From Acidobacteriota bacterium (lineage in GTDB: Bacteria > Acidobacteriota > Thermoanaerobaculia > Multivoradales > JAHEKO01): a stretch of 36,918 nucleotides of DNA. Positions 35,623-36,918 of the stretch are shown piece by piece (position 1 is the first letter of the stretch; each line of letters starts with the position of its first letter). The translations under genes were made by a program, and so were the position numbers. The notes under the pieces were generated by a model that was not told the DNA's origin, did not search any database, and saw nothing but the letters and a program-made list of their open reading frames with translations. Location: contig JAOTWP010000028.1 of assembly GCA_029862975.1 (NCBI GenBank), positions 1 to 36,918 of the forward strand. Reading direction: 5' to 3'.

Positions 35623-36918
35623 GCGAGCGAACCGATCTCACGCGCTGGAACCGGGCGGGCCTCGCGACCTTCCGCTACGTCGAGGGCAACGCCGCCACCT
35701 ACCTGGAAGTGCTCCGCGAGGCCCTTCGCGAACGCTTTGCCGACGGCGAGTGGACTTCTCTCGACGTCGTCGTCCCGGCCGACGAGACCGACGGCGAGCG
35801 CGTGACGAGGCTGCTCGAGCAGTACGAAGGCGAGCGCCGCGACCTGGGCTGGGAGATCGTGCGCACCCTCGCGCGCTCCGTCCACGTCCTCGGCGGCTAC
35901 GCCGACGCCTACGCCAACGAGGGCTTCCTCGGCACCGCCACGCAGTGGGACAACGTCCGCCGGCTGGTCGGCATGCTCGACTATCACCCGGCGCCGCCGG
36001 CCTCGGCCTCCACCCGGCTGGTGCTGGAGGCCAAGGAGGACCAGGACCCGGGCACCGTCGAGGCGGGCTTCCAGGTCAAGCACTCGCCGCCCGACGGCGG
36101 CAAGGCGGTGATCTTCGAGACGCTCGCGGACGTCGACGTGGACAAGGAGCTCAACGCGCTGCGCCTCGCGGGGTGGAACCGCTCGGTGGCACCGCTCGTG
36201 GAACGGGGAAGGCTGGTCACGAGTCCCGTCGGCACCCGATCGGCGATCGACGTCCAGGGCGTGGGCGAGGTCTACGCTGCGCGGCTCCACGCCTACAAGA
36301 GCTCCGTCGGCGGCGAGCTCGACGCCGTCTTCGAGATCGCCGATTTCGTGGAGCTCGATCCCGGTCACGACCAGGTCGGGATCAGCGCCGTGCGCCTCTG
36401 GGAGTTCAAGAAGAAGGCGGAGCTCGTCCTCGGCGTCGACATCGACCCCGTGACGATGGCGCCCATCCTGGACGAGCCCGTTGCCGAGCTGGCCGCGATG
36501 TCGCTGGCCGAGCTGGAGGGCCTGACGTTCCGCCCCAGGGAGGAGCTGGAGGAGCTTCAGGACGAGCTGCGGAAGGTCCAGATCGCCCTCGACGAGCCGG
36601 CGTTCAACGACGACTCCCTGGAGCGGCGCTTCCTGCTCCGGCTGGGACGCGAGGTCGAGGTGGAGCGTCCGGCCGTCAGGCTGCGCGACCTGGTCGGCGG
36701 CATCGCCGAGCCGGACTCGCCCTGGATCGCCACGGACGACGAGAAGGTCTCGGCCGGCGACCTGGGGATCGTGGTGCTCGAGCAGGCGACGCCCCGGGCG
36801 GCGGTGGTCTACGTCGACGAGGTCGACGCCGAGAGCGGCGAGATCGCTCTGCGAGACGCTCCCGAGCAGCGCGACTGGCAGCCGTGGCCGCGGGGTTGGA
36901 GCAGCCTGCTGGAGCGTC
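35619..36918 (+). CDS. Large baseplate wedge protein, partial at right edge
   Basis: At least 433 codons are open to the window end. It starts MSERTDLTRWNRAGLATFRY and VEGNAATYLEVLREAL, a pattern of the putative baseplate assembly proteins (gp6/Afp11-12-like). Later stretches include TRLVLEAKEDQDPGTVEAGF and FVELDPGHDQVGISAVRLWE, as in beta-rich wedge domains. The ATG forms ATGA with the upstream stop. The C-terminus is beyond the window, so length and domain makeup are unknown. Confidence 0.87.
   Translation, partial: MSERTDLTRWNRAGLATFRYVEGNAATYLEVLREALRERFADGEWTSLDVVVPADETDGERVTRLLEQYEGERRDLGWEIVRTLARSVHVLGGYADAYANEGFLGTATQWDNVRRLVGMLDYHPAPPASASTRLVLEAKEDQDPGTVEAGFQVKHSPPDGGKAVIFETLADVDVDKELNALRLAGWNRSVAPLVERGRLVTSPVGTRSAIDVQGVGEVYAARLHAYKSSVGGELDAVFEIADFVELDPGHDQVGISAVRLWEFKKKAELVLGVDIDPVTMAPILDEPVAELAAMSLAELEGLTFRPREELEELQDELRKVQIALDEPAFNDDSLERRFLLRLGREVEVERPAVRLRDLVGGIAEPDSPWIATDDEKVSAGDLGIVVLEQATPRAAVVYVDEVDAESGEIALRDAPEQRDWQPWPRGWSSLLER

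Noticed and set aside
23902-36918. Prophage interpretation of the contractile tail genes
   Set aside because: DUF4255/Pvc16-type, AAA+ Afp15-type and LysM/CIS tube genes are eCIS markers. No capsid, portal, terminase, integrase or lysis genes are seen. Right-hand context is missing, so this stays a reasoned preference.

Overview
This is a very GC-rich window with tightly packed genes. It has no rRNA, tRNA, CRISPR array or insertion sequence that I can recognise. The gene content points to a Gram-negative, probably Acidobacteriota (Thermoanaerobaculia-like) chromosome, with Myxococcota as an alternative. The clues are ASPIC/UnbV-FG-GAP secreted proteins, a sulfatase-like protein ending in an LEALGYLE-type tail, PQQ-like propellers, Cys-rich secreted proteins, and a recurrent C-terminal DGFESGDTSxWS motif. 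This placement is an inference from gene style, not a database result.

Left part (1-23.7 kb), envelope and housekeeping accessory genes. A minus-strand operon (4302 to 135) encodes a small Cys-rich exported protein and two tandem FG-GAP/ASPIC proteins. It is divergent from a large sulfatase-superfamily gene (4479-7337), which converges with an exported amidohydrolase of the MTA/SAH deaminase type. Next come a SEC-C protein, an M50B-like membrane protease, a VapBC toxin-antitoxin pair, an ArnT-like glycosyltransferase, an ABC1 kinase, a DUF4097-like protein and a 781-residue secreted Cys-rich protein. A minus-strand DsbA-like gene (17129-17926) is split by one in-frame TGA exactly where the first active-site Cys should be. 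A hairpin follows directly, so I read it as a selenoprotein (Sec-Pro-Tyr-Cys). Beyond it lie an orphan C-terminal DGFESGD tail, a 47-residue Cys-containing basic protein, a PQQ-like lipoprotein, a cyclic-2,3-diphosphoglycerate-synthetase-type GTPase, a dCMP-deaminase-like enzyme and a DUF885-like exported protein.

Right part (23.9 kb to the end), an extracellular contractile injection system (eCIS, Afp/PVC-like) in one plus-strand operon that runs off the window. The order is sheath, tube, T4-type baseplate chaperone with a zinc ribbon, a Pro/Ala-rich repeat protein, a DUF4255/Pvc16-type cap protein, an AAA+ ATPase, a 78-residue protein, a CIS tube-like protein, a LysM protein, a GpD-type hub, a gpV/VgrG-like spike, a gp25-like protein and two baseplate-J-type wedge proteins. 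Starts and stops overlap or lie within a few bases almost throughout, so the genes are probably co-transcribed and translationally coupled. An AT-rich island with a perfect TTGACA box precedes the sheath gene. Tail fibres, PAAR tip, tape measure and toxin cargo are not in the window and would be expected downstream.

The two observations I consider most worth following are the candidate DsbA-like selenoprotein and the eCIS with its unusual Pro/Ala-rich member and split Afp7-type module.
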